The notes under the pieces: generated by a model
Seen by the model: only the letters and a program-made list of their open reading frames with translations
What the model was told of the DNA's origin: nothing
Database searches by the model: none
Shown: piece after piece, positions 25,987-34,221 of the stretch
Layout of the letters: the number at the start of each line of letters is the position of its first letter
How positions within the stretch are numbered: position 1 is the stretch's first letter
Made by a program: the position numbers and the translations under genes
From: Rikenella sp031551865
Lineage (GTDB): Bacteria > Bacteroidota > Bacteroidia > Bacteroidales > Rikenellaceae
Direction: 5' to 3'
Length of the DNA: 48,811 bases
NCBI GenBank assembly: GCA_031551865.1
Contig: JAVBMY010000006.1
Location: 1 to 48,811 of the forward strand

Positions 25987-27126
25987 ATGAAACCTTTTGC
26001 CACCTTCGGCCTTACCCTCTGGGCGGTTTTCACCATAGTATGGCCCGCTTCGGCCCAGCGGCAGAGCGCCGGGAGCCAAGGCGTGCGCTGCATCGTAATC
26101 GACGCCGGGCACGGGGGCAAAGATCCCGGTGCTAACGCCGGGCGCATCCTCGAAAAGAACATCAACCTCGGCGTGGCGCTCGAACTGGGACGGTTGCTGA
26201 CCGCCGAATTCCCCGACCTGCGGGTGGTATTGACCCGCACCGACGACCGCTTCGTTGAGCTCGACCAGCGCAGCCGCATCGCCAACGACGCCGGTGCCGA
26301 CCTCTTCATCTCGATCCACACCAACTCGGCCGCGGGGGGCCCTGCCGCCTACGGCACCGAAACCTACGTGATGGGCGAGGACACCGGCAACCGCAACCTC
26401 TCGGTAGTGATGCGCGAAAACTCCGTAATCAGCCTCGAAAAAGACTATACCTCGCGCTACGAAGGCTACGACCCCAACTCGGCCGAATCGGTGATCATGT
26501 TCTCGCTCATGCAATACGCCTACCAATCGCAGAGCCTTGTGCTGGCCGAAACGATTCAGCGCGAATACAAAAGCCACGCCTCGCGGGCCGACAAAGGCGT
26601 CAAAGCCGCCGGGTTCCTGGTGCTTTGGCGCACCTCGATGCCCAGCGTGCTCACCGAAGTGGGTTTCATCTCGAATCCCGCCGAAGCCGCCTGGCTCGAC
26701 TCGCGCGAAGGGCAGAACAAAATAGCCTCGGCGCTCGCCCGGGCCGTGGGCGACTACAAACGCACCATGGACCAACGGACGATCAGTGCCCCGCCCGCCA
26801 CAACCACGGCAACCACCACCGCCTCGGCCGCACCGTCCGCCGGGCCGCCGGAAGAAGCCCCCGGCGTGGTCTTCCGCATCCAGGTCAAAAGTTCGGCCCG
26901 ACCGATGGCCGTAAACCGCTCAACCTTCGGCGACTACGCACCCCGCATAAAAGAATACCGTATCGACGGACGCTACAAATATTGCTACGGAGAGGCGTTT
27001 TCTTACAAAGAAGCGTTACTTTTGCAGAAGCAAGTACGCGAGAAACACCCCGACGCCTTCATGGTCGCCTTCAGCACCGACGGCGCCCCCATACCCCTCG
27101 CCGAAGCCATACGAGCGTTTGATTAG
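25987..27126 (+). CDS. N-acetylmuramoyl-L-alanine amidase (AmiC type) with C-terminal SPOR-like region
   Basis: It cleaves the bond between N-acetylmuramic acid and L-alanine in peptidoglycan, as in daughter-cell separation. From the ATG at 25987 it has 379 residues with a signal peptide (MKPFATFGLTLWAV...ASAQ); the frame is open upstream to 25900 but that part is not signal-like. The Amidase_3 domain shows IDAGHGGKDPG (zinc His42), ILEKNINL (Glu56), SIHTNS (zinc His) and LTEVGFISNP (catalytic Glu). An Ala/Thr/Pro linker leads to a last domain of about 80 residues (VVFRIQVKSS...YKYCYGEAFSYKEALLLQKQV) that looks like a SPOR module, which binds denuded septal glycan. It is probably co-transcribed with the MCE gene 72 bases downstream. 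Confidence 0.92.
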   Translation: MKPFATFGLTLWAVFTIVWPASAQRQSAGSQGVRCIVIDAGHGGKDPGANAGRILEKNINLGVALELGRLLTAEFPDLRVVLTRTDDRFVELDQRSRIANDAGADLFISIHTNSAAGGPAAYGTETYVMGEDTGNRNLSVVMRENSVISLEKDYTSRYEGYDPNSAESVIMFSLMQYAYQSQSLVLAETIQREYKSHASRADKGVKAAGFLVLWRTSMPSVLTEVGFISNPAEAAWLDSREGQNKIASALARAVGDYKRTMDQRTISAPPATTTATTTASAAPSAGPPEEAPGVVFRIQVKSSARPMAVNRSTFGDYAPRIKEYRIDGRYKYCYGEAFSYKEALLLQKQVREKHPDAFMVAFSTDGAPIPLAEAIRAFD

Positions 27127-27192
27127 CGAAGGCACAGCCCCACGGGGCCGATGCCGGGCGCAAAAAACGACGGACGAAATCCAACCAACCCC
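27118..27192 (+). repeat. Intercistronic repeat element, copy 2
   Basis: It starts with the last codons of the amidase gene (TTT GAT TAG) and continues GCGAAGGCAC, CCGATGCCGGGCG, AAAACGACGGACGAAATCCAAC. It parallels 2945-3023 through nearly its whole length and occupies the whole gap before the MCE gene. Inter-gene function is unknown. Confidence 0.6.
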
Positions 27193-27198
27193 TAACGA

Positions 27199-28185
27199 AT
27201 GAAAAAGAAACTATCGCGCGAGGTCAAGATCGGCATCTACGGCGCCTGCATGATCCTTCTCCTGTACCTCGGGATCAACTACATAAAAAGCCAGGGTATC
27301 CTGAGCCGCAACCGCACCTTCTACGCCACCTACGAGAACTCCGACGGCATCCAGTCCAGTTCGCCCGTCACCCTCCAGGGCTACCGGGTGGGCACCGTCG
27401 AGAAAATGTGGTTCGACATGCCCTCGAACCGCGTGATCCTGAAAATATCCGTCGACCACGAATACCCGCTCCCCACAGGCACCACCGCCAAAATCGGCAG
27501 TGCCAGCCTGATGGGCGGCAAAGAGTTGCAACTGCAACTCGGCAAAGGCAGCGGACACCTGCAAGACGGCGACACCATCCCGTCGGTCTACGAACCCGGG
27601 CTGATGGAAATCCTCTCGACCGAATACGACAAAATCAAGGAACAAGCCGGAGCCATCGTCACCAAGCTCGACAGCGCCCTCGAAGGCATCAACAAACTGT
27701 TCAGCGACGAGAACACCCGCAACATCAGCGTGGCGCTCGCCAACCTGCGCCAGCTTACCGACGACGCCTCGGGCATCGTCAAAGGCGACTTCGCCCACAC
27801 GATGCACAACCTGAACTCGCTCTCAAGCTCGCTGAATAAGGAGGTACCCGGCATCGTTTCGGGGCTGGGCGAGGTCGTGGATTCGGCCCGCCGGTCAGTG
27901 CCCGAGTTGCTTTCGCGCGGCAACGAAGCCATAAGCCTGCTCCAAAATGTACTCCAAGACATCGAATCGGGCGACGGCACACTCGGCATGTTGCTCAAGG
28001 ACTCGACCGTCTACAACAACCTGACCAACGCCACTAAAAACCTCAACCTGCTGGTCATCGACATCAAGGAGCATCCCGGCAGCTACGTCCACTTCTCGGT
28101 GTTCGGCGGCAAACAGAAAAAACAAGACGACCTCAAACCCAAAGACGTGCGCAAAGCCGACAAGAAAGAGGAAAAAGGGAAATAA
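27199..28185 (+). CDS. MlaD/MCE-family lipid transport protein
   Basis: A 328-residue protein with one N-terminal membrane anchor (KIGIYGACMILLLYLGINYI, about residues 10-29) and one MCE domain (about 38-120; YATYENSDGIQSSSPVTLQGYRVGTVE, then GSASLMGGKELQLQLG). A long helical region with regularly spaced Leu follows, and a Lys/Asp/Glu-rich tail. Such proteins form hexameric rings or tubes that carry phospholipids between inner and outer membranes. The usual ABC partner genes (mlaE, mlaF) are not adjacent here. Position after the cell-wall amidase fits an envelope-maintenance operon. A hairpin terminator follows at 28215. Confidence 0.9.
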   Translation: MKKKLSREVKIGIYGACMILLLYLGINYIKSQGILSRNRTFYATYENSDGIQSSSPVTLQGYRVGTVEKMWFDMPSNRVILKISVDHEYPLPTGTTAKIGSASLMGGKELQLQLGKGSGHLQDGDTIPSVYEPGLMEILSTEYDKIKEQAGAIVTKLDSALEGINKLFSDENTRNISVALANLRQLTDDASGIVKGDFAHTMHNLNSLSSSLNKEVPGIVSGLGEVVDSARRSVPELLSRGNEAISLLQNVLQDIESGDGTLGMLLKDSTVYNNLTNATKNLNLLVIDIKEHPGSYVHFSVFGGKQKKQDDLKPKDVRKADKKEEKGK

Positions 28186-28214
28186 CTCCGGGCCGTCGCC
28201 AAAGTGTGAGAAAA

Positions 28215-28255
28215 GCGGGCAGGATCAACGGCTTACGGTCGATGATCCTGCCCGC
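28215..28255 (+). terminator. Hairpin terminator after the MCE gene
   Basis: GCGGGCAGGATCA (28215-28227) and TGATCCTGCCCGC (28243-28255) form a perfect 13-bp stem with a 15-base loop, 30 bases after the stop codon. There is no T-run, so termination strength is uncertain. Confidence 0.6.
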
Positions 28256-28394
28256 AAGCACAAATAACGATAAACACTCCGATGTAAAAAGCGCCCGCGT
28301 CGTCTAACGACATCGCGCGACCGAAGAGAAGCGCGCACCCGGCACGGAGAAACACGCGCCCGCCCCGCTTAACGGTATAAGGCGGTCGAGAAGA

Positions 28395-28580
28395 AGCGGC
28401 CACTCCCACTCCCCCGAGGCGCTTTGCGCCTGGGAGTGGTCGCTTTGCTCGCTACGCTGCACAGCCGCGGAGAAATACGGCGCCTGACGGCGCCGGCTCC
28501 GCGCAGAAACGACCGATGGTCGTTTCTGCGCTCCACTGCGGCCCCTGTGGGGCCGCCACCCCAAACGCACCAACCCCGCC
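28395..28580 (+). repeat. Modular structured intergenic repeat, copy R3 (module A plus extra hairpins)
   Basis: AGCGGCCACTCCCA (28395-28408) pairs with TGGGAGTGGTCGCT (28431-28444) apart from one G-T pair, enclosing AGGCGC-TTT-GCGCCT. This is the same module A as in R2 and R6. Further hairpins follow: GCAGAAACGACC with GGTCGTTTCTGC (28502-28529) and GCGGCCCC with GGGGCCGC (28538-28557). Module B is absent. The rest of the 395-base spacer before mutS2 has no gene. Confidence 0.6.
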
Positions 28581-31091
28581 ATGATCTACCCCTCCGACCT
28601 CGAACAACGCATAGGCTTCGACAAAGTGCGCGCCGACCTGGCCGCGCACTGCTCCACCCCGTCCGCCAGGGAGGTGGCCGCCGAGGCTCCGTTTCTGAGC
28701 GACTACGACGCCGTGGAGCTCGCCCTCGGGCAGACCCGCGAGATGCGCGACATCCTGACCATAGAGAGCGACTACCCGAGCGGCGGGCACACCGACATCG
28801 GCCCCTTTCTGGGCAAAATCCGCATCGAAGGCACCCACCTCGACACCGACGAACTGGTCATCCTCGGCAAAGCCCTCGAAGTGCTGGCCGCCCTCACTGC
28901 TTTTTTCAAAAACAAACGCAACGACGACGGCCGCCACCCCTATCCACTGTTAGACGAACTCGTGCAACCCGTCGCCGGATTCGACCCCGTGCGCAAAGAA
29001 ATCGCAAGGATTGTCGATCAATACGGCCGCATCCGCGACAACGCCTCGCCCGCGCTGGCCGAGACCCGCCGCGAACTCACCCGCACCGTGGGGCAGGTCG
29101 ACAAAAAACTGCAAAGCATCCTGCGCGCCGCCCAGGCCGCCGGACTGGTCGAAGAAGACGCTTCCGTTACGATGCGCGACGGACGGGCCGTGATCCCCGT
29201 GGCCGCCGGCAACAAACGCAAGCTCAAGGGCCTGGTGCACGACGAGTCGGCCAGCGGGCGTACCGCCTACGTCGAGCCCATCGAGATCGTCGAACTCAAC
29301 AACCAGATCAAAGAACTCGAAAGCGCCGAACGCCGCGAGATCATCCGCATCCTGACCGCCTTCACCGAAAGCCTCCGTCCCCACGCCGAAGCGCTGACCG
29401 AAGCCGCCGCCTACATCACCTCCATAGACTACATCCAGGCCAAAGGGCGCTACGCCCTCGGCATGAACGCCGTGATGCCCGCCCTCGAAAAGGCCCCCCT
29501 TGTCGAACTGCATCAGGCGCGCCACCCCCTGCTCGAAAAAGCCCTCCAGAAAGAGGGGAAGCCCATCGTTCCGCTCGACCTTCAGCTCACCACCGAGAAA
29601 TACATCCTGCTCATCTCCGGGCCTAACGCCGGCGGTAAATCCGTCTGCCTGAAGACCGTGGGGCTGCTACAATACATGCTCCAGTGCGGCCTGCTGATCC
29701 CCGCGCAGGAAGACACCCGGATGGGCATCTTCGGCAGCATCTTCATCGACATCGGCGACCAGCAATCGCTCGACAACGACCTGAGCACCTACTCGTCGCA
29801 CCTGCTCAACATGAAAAACATGTTGCGCAGCGCCGACGCCAAAAGCCTCGTACTGATCGACGAATTCGGATCAGGCACCGAACCCGGCACCGGGGGTGCT
29901 ATCGCCGAAGCGATTTTGCAGCAATTAGAGGAACGCCACGTCTGGGGCGTAATCACCACCCACTACGCCAACCTTAAGTACTACGCCGCCGGAGCCACCG
30001 GCATCATCAACGGCGCCATGACCTTCGACGTGCAGAAGATCACCCCCCTGTTCCGCCTCGAAATGGGGCGCCCCGGCAGCTCGTTCGCCTTCGAGATCGC
30101 CCGAAAGATCGGCCTGCCCGAAGAGATCATCGCGCTGGCCACCGAGAAGATCGGCACCCAGCAGGTGAATGTCGAAAAACAGATCCGCGAGGCCGCCCGC
30201 GACAAACGCTACTGGGAGGGCAAGCGCGAACGCATCCGCATGGCCGAAAAGCACATCGACCGAACGGCAGCCCAATACGAAACCCAGCTGGCTGAGATCG
30301 CCGCCGAGCGCCAACGCATCATCCGCGAAGCCAAGGAGAAGGCCGCCCAGCTCGTGGCCGAAGCCAACCGCCAAGTCGAGAACACGATCCGCGAGATCCG
30401 CGAATCGCAGGCCGAGAAGGAACGTACCCGCACCGCCCGCGCCGGGCTCGACGCCTTTCGCGACACATTGGCCCCCGATGCCGCGGACGAGAATGACCCC
30501 ATCGTGCGCAAGATGCGCAAACTGCAGGAGCAGCAGGCGGCACGCGCCGAACGGGCCGTCCGTAGAGGAGAGCAAGCGGCGCAGGGCACACCCGCCAAAA
30601 CGGCAGACCCGAAGAAGCCCAAAGAGATCGAGCCCGGTTTCAAAGTGCGCATCAAAGGGCAGAACACCATCGGCGAGGTACTGAACATCAGCGGCAACAA
30701 GGTGGCCGTGGCGTTCAACAGCGTCACCACCTCGGTCGAGAAATCCCGGTTAGAGATCGTGCCGCACGCCGAGATCCGCAGAATGCAGCGCACCTACGTG
30801 CCGCCCGCACCGCAGAGTTACGATACCTCGTCGAAACGCGTGCAGTTCCGGGGCCAGTTGGATATCCGCGGCGAACGCGTGGCCGACGCGCTGGCCGAAG
30901 TCGAGGAGTATATCGACGAAGCCATCATGCTCGGCATCGGCAAAGTGAGCATCCTGCACGGCAAGGGCACCGGAGCGCTGAAAGAAGAAGTTCGCAAGTA
31001 TCTGCGCACCGTGCCACTCGTCGCTTCGGTAGAAGACGAGCACGAGGAGTTCGGCGGGGCCGGCATCACTGTGGTCAAGCTGGATATTTAG
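28581..31091 (+). CDS. mutS2: Endonuclease MutS2
   Basis: MutS2 is a MutS relative that lacks the mismatch-binding domain. It has been linked to suppressing recombination and, in other bacteria, to splitting collided ribosomes. The 836-residue protein shows an N-terminal clamp/lever part and the ATPase with Walker A SGPNAGGKS (about residues 346-354). The signature LSTYSSHLLNMKN, Walker B LVLIDEFGSGTEP and ITTHYANLKYYA follow. A charged coiled coil (about 510-640), a basic linker and a C-terminal Smr domain (LDIRGERVADAL, HGKGTGALKEEV) complete it. It is flanked on both sides by copies of the modular repeat (R3, R4). The ATG at 28581 fits the family start MIYPSDLEQRIGF. Confidence 0.95.
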   Translation: MIYPSDLEQRIGFDKVRADLAAHCSTPSAREVAAEAPFLSDYDAVELALGQTREMRDILTIESDYPSGGHTDIGPFLGKIRIEGTHLDTDELVILGKALEVLAALTAFFKNKRNDDGRHPYPLLDELVQPVAGFDPVRKEIARIVDQYGRIRDNASPALAETRRELTRTVGQVDKKLQSILRAAQAAGLVEEDASVTMRDGRAVIPVAAGNKRKLKGLVHDESASGRTAYVEPIEIVELNNQIKELESAERREIIRILTAFTESLRPHAEALTEAAAYITSIDYIQAKGRYALGMNAVMPALEKAPLVELHQARHPLLEKALQKEGKPIVPLDLQLTTEKYILLISGPNAGGKSVCLKTVGLLQYMLQCGLLIPAQEDTRMGIFGSIFIDIGDQQSLDNDLSTYSSHLLNMKNMLRSADAKSLVLIDEFGSGTEPGTGGAIAEAILQQLEERHVWGVITTHYANLKYYAAGATGIINGAMTFDVQKITPLFRLEMGRPGSSFAFEIARKIGLPEEIIALATEKIGTQQVNVEKQIREAARDKRYWEGKRERIRMAEKHIDRTAAQYETQLAEIAAERQRIIREAKEKAAQLVAEANRQVENTIREIRESQAEKERTRTARAGLDAFRDTLAPDAADENDPIVRKMRKLQEQQAARAERAVRRGEQAAQGTPAKTADPKKPKEIEPGFKVRIKGQNTIGEVLNISGNKVAVAFNSVTTSVEKSRLEIVPHAEIRRMQRTYVPPAPQSYDTSSKRVQFRGQLDIRGERVADALAEVEEYIDEAIMLGIGKVSILHGKGTGALKEEVRKYLRTVPLVASVEDEHEEFGGAGITVVKLDI

Positions 31092-31126
31092 AAACGGGAC
31101 ATAGCCGAAGGAGAAGCGCCCGGCCT

Positions 31127-31296
31127 GAGCCCATTTCATGGCCTCCTGCTCCTACTACTCGCCCGGCAGAGCTCGCAAGCGATCTCTGCCCTTGCCACGG
31201 GCGTCGCTCCGCTAAGCACGCTCCACGCATACCGCCGGGCCATTCAGGCAACGCAACCTTCTCAGAGAAAGGCAGGCCTGCCTGCGGCAGGCCGCA
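31127..31296 (+). repeat. Modular structured intergenic repeat, copy R4
   Basis: Module B: GAGCCCATTTCATGGCCTCC, then TGCTCCTACTACTCGCCC (31127-31165). A 12-bp stem follows (GGCAGAGCTCGC with GCGATCTCTGCC, loop AA, one mismatch), then CTTGCCACGGGCGTCGCT. Module C at 31268-31296 reads AAAGGCAGGCCTGCC and TGCGGCAGGCCGC. It sits in the 419-base mutS2-nif3 spacer. The remainder (31297-31439) shows no gene or long hairpin. Confidence 0.65.
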
Positions 31297-31439
31297 CGAT
31301 AGACCAGCCTAATCCTGCAAAACAAATCCGCCCCGGATTCCGTTATACTTAGGGCGTATAAACCCTCCCGGTTACACCCGCTCAACATTCTATACACCTC
31401 CTGCTACGCCGCTCTTCTTTGAAATATTTCCGAAACGGC

Positions 31440-31469
31440 TTGCATAAGACAGAAATAACACTAAATTCG
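31440..31469 (+). promoter_or_regulatory. Promoter of the nif3 operon
   Basis: TTG (31440-31442), a 19-base gap and TAAATTCG (31462-31469; one mismatch to TAnnTTTG) fit the Bacteroidota consensus. A start near 31476 leaves a 35-nt leader before the ATG at 31511. Confidence 0.5.
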
Positions 31470-31510
31470 TGCATGACCGTTAGGGTCAACACGCCCTTAT
31501 TCACACCGAC

Positions 31511-32341
31511 ATGAAAATCGACGACATCATCGCCGCCATCGAAGCCTTCGCCCCCCTGCAATGGCAGGCCGAATGGGACAACAGCGGGCTGCAGGCAGGC
31601 CGCCGCAACGCCGAAGCCACGGGCGCCCTGCTCACCCTTGACGCGACCGAAGCCTCGGTCGCAGAGGCCGCCGCGCGAGGCATCAACCTGATCATCAGCC
31701 ACCACCCCGTGATCTTCGGCGGACTGCGCAGCCTGACCGAAGCATCGGCCGCCGAGCGCATCGTCGCCGAGGCCATCCGGATCGGCATCGCCATCTATTC
31801 GAGCCATACCCCGCTCGACGTGGCCCCGCATGGCGTCAGCTACACGCTCGCCCTTCAAATAGGGCTCAAACCCGAAACATTAAGCGTGCTCTCCCCCACC
31901 GGCCGCGACAGCGAGGGCTGCGAGACCGGGTTCGGCTGTATCGGCGAACTGCCGCAACCCGTGTCCGTCGAAACATTTCTCGAACACACCGCCCGCGCAT
32001 TGGGTACAAGAACCCTCAGACACAGCCCCTTATCTTCCCCGACCCGACCGGTACAGCGAGTGGCCGTGTGCGGCGGCAGCGGCGCTGAATTCATGGCCGA
32101 AGCAGCGCGCGCAGGAGCCGATGCCTACCTGACCGGCGACCTGAAATACCACGCCTACCAAATCCCCGCCTCGCTCGGCACGCACATGATCGCGGTCGAC
32201 GGCGGACACTACGAAACCGAAGCCGGAGCGCTGGATATTTTTTCGGCGTTACTTTCGGAAAAATTCCCTACCTTTGCCGTCCATCGCCAAAGTGTGGCAT
32301 CGAATCCCGTAAACCACTATATCCCCAAGGAGAACAGCTAA
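31511..32341 (+). CDS. Nif3-like dinuclear metal-centre protein
   Basis: A 276-residue member of the NIF3/YbgI family, hexameric proteins with a two-metal site. YbgI-type relatives act as GTP cyclohydrolase I-like enzymes or metal chaperones; the role here is unproven. Metal-site motifs are AEWDNSGLQAG (about residues 20-30), NLIISHHPVIFGGL (His pair near 66-67), SSHTPLDVAPHGV and, near the C-terminus, VDGGHYETE. It lacks the roughly 100-residue PII/CutA-like insert of longer homologues and so resembles the short form. One base separates its stop from the next start, so it is almost certainly co-transcribed with the zinc-ribbon gene. Confidence 0.88.
   Translation: MKIDDIIAAIEAFAPLQWQAEWDNSGLQAGRRNAEATGALLTLDATEASVAEAAARGINLIISHHPVIFGGLRSLTEASAAERIVAEAIRIGIAIYSSHTPLDVAPHGVSYTLALQIGLKPETLSVLSPTGRDSEGCETGFGCIGELPQPVSVETFLEHTARALGTRTLRHSPLSSPTRPVQRVAVCGGSGAEFMAEAARAGADAYLTGDLKYHAYQIPASLGTHMIAVDGGHYETEAGALDIFSALLSEKFPTFAVHRQSVASNPVNHYIPKENS
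32269..32276 (+). promoter_or_regulatory. Possible internal promoter within nif3
   Basis: TACCTTTG matches TAnnTTTG and lies 67 bases before the zinc-ribbon start. It overlaps coding sequence and no -33 element with standard spacing is obvious. A chance match is possible. Confidence 0.3.
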
Positions 32342-32342
32342 T

Positions 32343-33143
32343 ATGGCAACCACAAAAGCAACTGCCAAAACCACCGCCCCCAAAGGCAACATCCTCGACG
32401 AACTCTCCACCGAAGAAAAGATCGGCCTGCTCTACGAGCTCCAGGTGATCGACTCCAAGATCAACAGCATCAGCCACATCAAAGGCAGCCTGCCGTTCGA
32501 AGTGCAGGACATGGAAGACACCATCGGCGGCCTCGAAACCCGCATGCAGGGCTGTACCGACGAAGCCGAACGCCTCACCCTCGAAGCCAAGGCCAAAAAA
32601 GACGAGATCGAGACCGCCAAAGGTCTCATCAAAAAATACAAAGAGCAACTCGACAACGTACGCAACAACCGCGAATTCGACTCGCTGACCAAAGAGATCG
32701 AATTCCAGGAGCTTGAGATCGAACTCTGCGAGAAACGCATCAAAGAATTCACCGCCGACGCCAAAACCAAAAAAGACCAGGCCGAAGAGCTCAAAGCCGT
32801 CATCGAAGACCGCAAGATCGACCTCAAAGCCAAGCAGGACGAACTGGCCGGCATAGAAGAAGAGACCGCCAAAGAACTCGAAGAACTCAGCAAAGAAGCC
32901 GCCGCCAAACGCGAGAAAATCGGCGAACGCCTGCTGTCGGCCTACGACCGTATCCGCCAGAACGTACGCAACGGCCTGGCCGTCGTAACCGTACGCCGCG
33001 ACGCCTGTGGAGGCTGCTTCAACCGCATCCCGCCGCAACGCCAGCTCGACATCCGGATGAGCAAAAAAGTGATCGTCTGCGAATACTGCGGCCGCATCCT
33101 CGTGAGCGACGCCCTGAACGAAGAGACCGGGACCGAAGCCTAG
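32343..33143 (+). CDS. Coiled-coil zinc-ribbon protein (DUF164/CT398-like)
   Basis: A 266-residue cytosolic protein. After an Ala/Thr/Lys-rich lead come long heptad-patterned helices (about residues 20-205, rich in Lys/Glu), forming an antiparallel coiled-coil hairpin. A C-terminal zinc ribbon has CGGC and CEYCG pairs (about 221-250). This is the architecture of the CT398/HP0958-like family. Members bind nucleic acids or partner proteins; HP0958 supports RpoN and flagellar gene expression in Helicobacter, and CT398 binds sigma-54 in Chlamydia. An rpoN gene lies 5 kb downstream in this window, but the link is only by family. In phylum genomes the gene commonly follows nif3, as here. Confidence 0.87.
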   Translation: MATTKATAKTTAPKGNILDELSTEEKIGLLYELQVIDSKINSISHIKGSLPFEVQDMEDTIGGLETRMQGCTDEAERLTLEAKAKKDEIETAKGLIKKYKEQLDNVRNNREFDSLTKEIEFQELEIELCEKRIKEFTADAKTKKDQAEELKAVIEDRKIDLKAKQDELAGIEEETAKELEELSKEAAAKREKIGERLLSAYDRIRQNVRNGLAVVTVRRDACGGCFNRIPPQRQLDIRMSKKVIVCEYCGRILVSDALNEETGTEA

Positions 33144-33202
33144 CCCGGCCCGAGAACCGGGTCAAAACTACCAGCCCCCCCCTGTAAATCAACGACAAAG
33201 TA

Positions 33203-33245
33203 CCAGAGGCCCTTTACTGACAATTTGTCAGTAAAGGGCCTCTGG
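33203..33245. terminator. Perfect 20-bp hairpin after the zinc-ribbon gene
   Basis: 33203-33222 and 33226-33245 are exact complements (CCAGAGGCCCTTTACTGACA and its reverse), with a 3-base loop. There is no T-run. It lies about 60 bases past the stop and 119 before the sigma-factor start, so it could end the nif3 transcript. Confidence 0.75.
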
Positions 33246-33363
33246 CACGTATATTGCAATACTCTGTGCTTGGCGGCCAAACGGCAACGGACGACCGCCA
33301 CACTAACCCAAACAACGTTCTTTCTATTGACCGATTTCTACTCCTCACCAATACGAGTAGCGA

Positions 33364-33960
33364 TTGACAGACAAAAAGCAGAAGACAGACCAGGAACTAC
33401 TGAAGTCCTTCACCGGGGGCGACGATAGCGCAATGACAGTCCTGATAGAACGGTACCACAGAAAGATACTTAACTATATCCGTATGATGGTCCGCGACAG
33501 CCAGACAGCCGATGACATCTTCCAGGAAACCTTTATCAAAGCCATAAAGAGCATCCGCGAAGGCAAATATTCGGACGACGGCAAGTTCATATCATGGGTG
33601 CTGCGCATTGCACACAATCAAATTATCGACCACTTCCGTTCAAGCAAGAAGTCAAAACACGTGACAAGCGACGACGCAGGCTACGACCTGCTGAACAACC
33701 GGGCGCTGGTGTCAGATGAGCTCAACATCGAAGAGCAGCTCATACGCGGACAGATTGCCGACGACGTAAGGCGGTTGATAGAGGAGCTTCCCGAGGAGCA
33801 ACGCGAAGTGGTGGTACTGCGCCACTATTTCGATCTCAGTTTCAAGGAGATAGCCGATCAAACCGGCGTAAGCATTAATACAGCGTTGGGCCGCATGCGG
33901 TACGCGCTGATCAATCTTCGCAAAATGATCGACCGGAACCAAATGAACCTGGCCGTCTGA
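33364..33960 (+). CDS. ECF-type RNA polymerase sigma factor
   Basis: A 198-residue sigma-70 family protein with region 2 (about residues 28-95; IERYHRKILNYIRMMVRDSQTADDIFQETFIKA) and region 4 with a helix-turn-helix (about 140-190; LPEEQREVVVLRHYFDLSFKEIADQTGVSINTALGRMR). It lacks regions 1.1 and 3, as ECF factors do. The start is TTG at 33364, which includes the family-like lead TDQELLKSF; the next in-frame ATG (33433) would cut into region 2. No anti-sigma gene is adjacent, so it may be an orphan or general stress-type ECF factor controlled by its own expression. A terminator follows closely. Its regulon cannot be predicted. Confidence 0.92.
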   Translation: MTDKKQKTDQELLKSFTGGDDSAMTVLIERYHRKILNYIRMMVRDSQTADDIFQETFIKAIKSIREGKYSDDGKFISWVLRIAHNQIIDHFRSSKKSKHVTSDDAGYDLLNNRALVSDELNIEEQLIRGQIADDVRRLIEELPEEQREVVVLRHYFDLSFKEIADQTGVSINTALGRMRYALINLRKMIDRNQMNLAV

Positions 33961-34001
33961 ACATAACGCAATAGACCCCTTGAAATACAGGCAGTTTGGC
34001 T

Positions 34002-34036
34002 GGCCGCGGAAAGGCAACTTCCCGCGGCCTCTTTTT
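34002..34036 (+). terminator. Rho-independent terminator of the sigma-factor gene
   Basis: GGCCGCGG (34002-34009) pairs with CCGCGGCC (34022-34029) and is followed by TCTTTTTG. This is a classical terminator 41 bases after the stop codon. Confidence 0.85.
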
Positions 34037-34074
34037 GTATGGTGCGCTCACGTACCCCTATGGCATATAAAAAC

Positions 34075-34221
34075 CTGTCATTGCGGGGAGCGTGAAACGC
34101 GGCGAAACAATCGCATAATAACCCCGCACAAAGCGGGCGACACGATTGCTTCGCAGGCTTCTGCAAAGCCCCCTCACACTGACGGAAAGGAGGAAACGCC
34201 TCGGTTTCGCCCGGGATGACA
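34075..34221. repeat. Dispersed repeat, CATTGCGG...AACAATCG / CGATTGCTTCGC type
   Basis: It begins CTGTCATTGCGGGGAGCGTG...GCGAAACAATCG, continues with CGATTGCTTCGCAGGC, and ends GGGATGACAC. The two halves are inverted relative to each other, so the unit can fold on itself. It fills part of the 599-base spacer before the GT117 gene. The rest (34222-34559) has a weak TACCTTAG -7-like box at 34415 and no gene. Confidence 0.5.

Noticed and set aside
27017..27024. TACTTTTG inside the amidase gene as a promoter for the MCE gene
   Set aside because: It lies 175 bases upstream in coding sequence without a proper -33 element; exact -7 matches are expected by chance several times in a window this size.
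28395..28580. Riboswitch or CRISPR-like array in the hairpin-rich spacer before mutS2
   Set aside because: No regular direct-repeat/spacer pattern and no recognisable aptamer; the sequence fits the dispersed repeat family instead.
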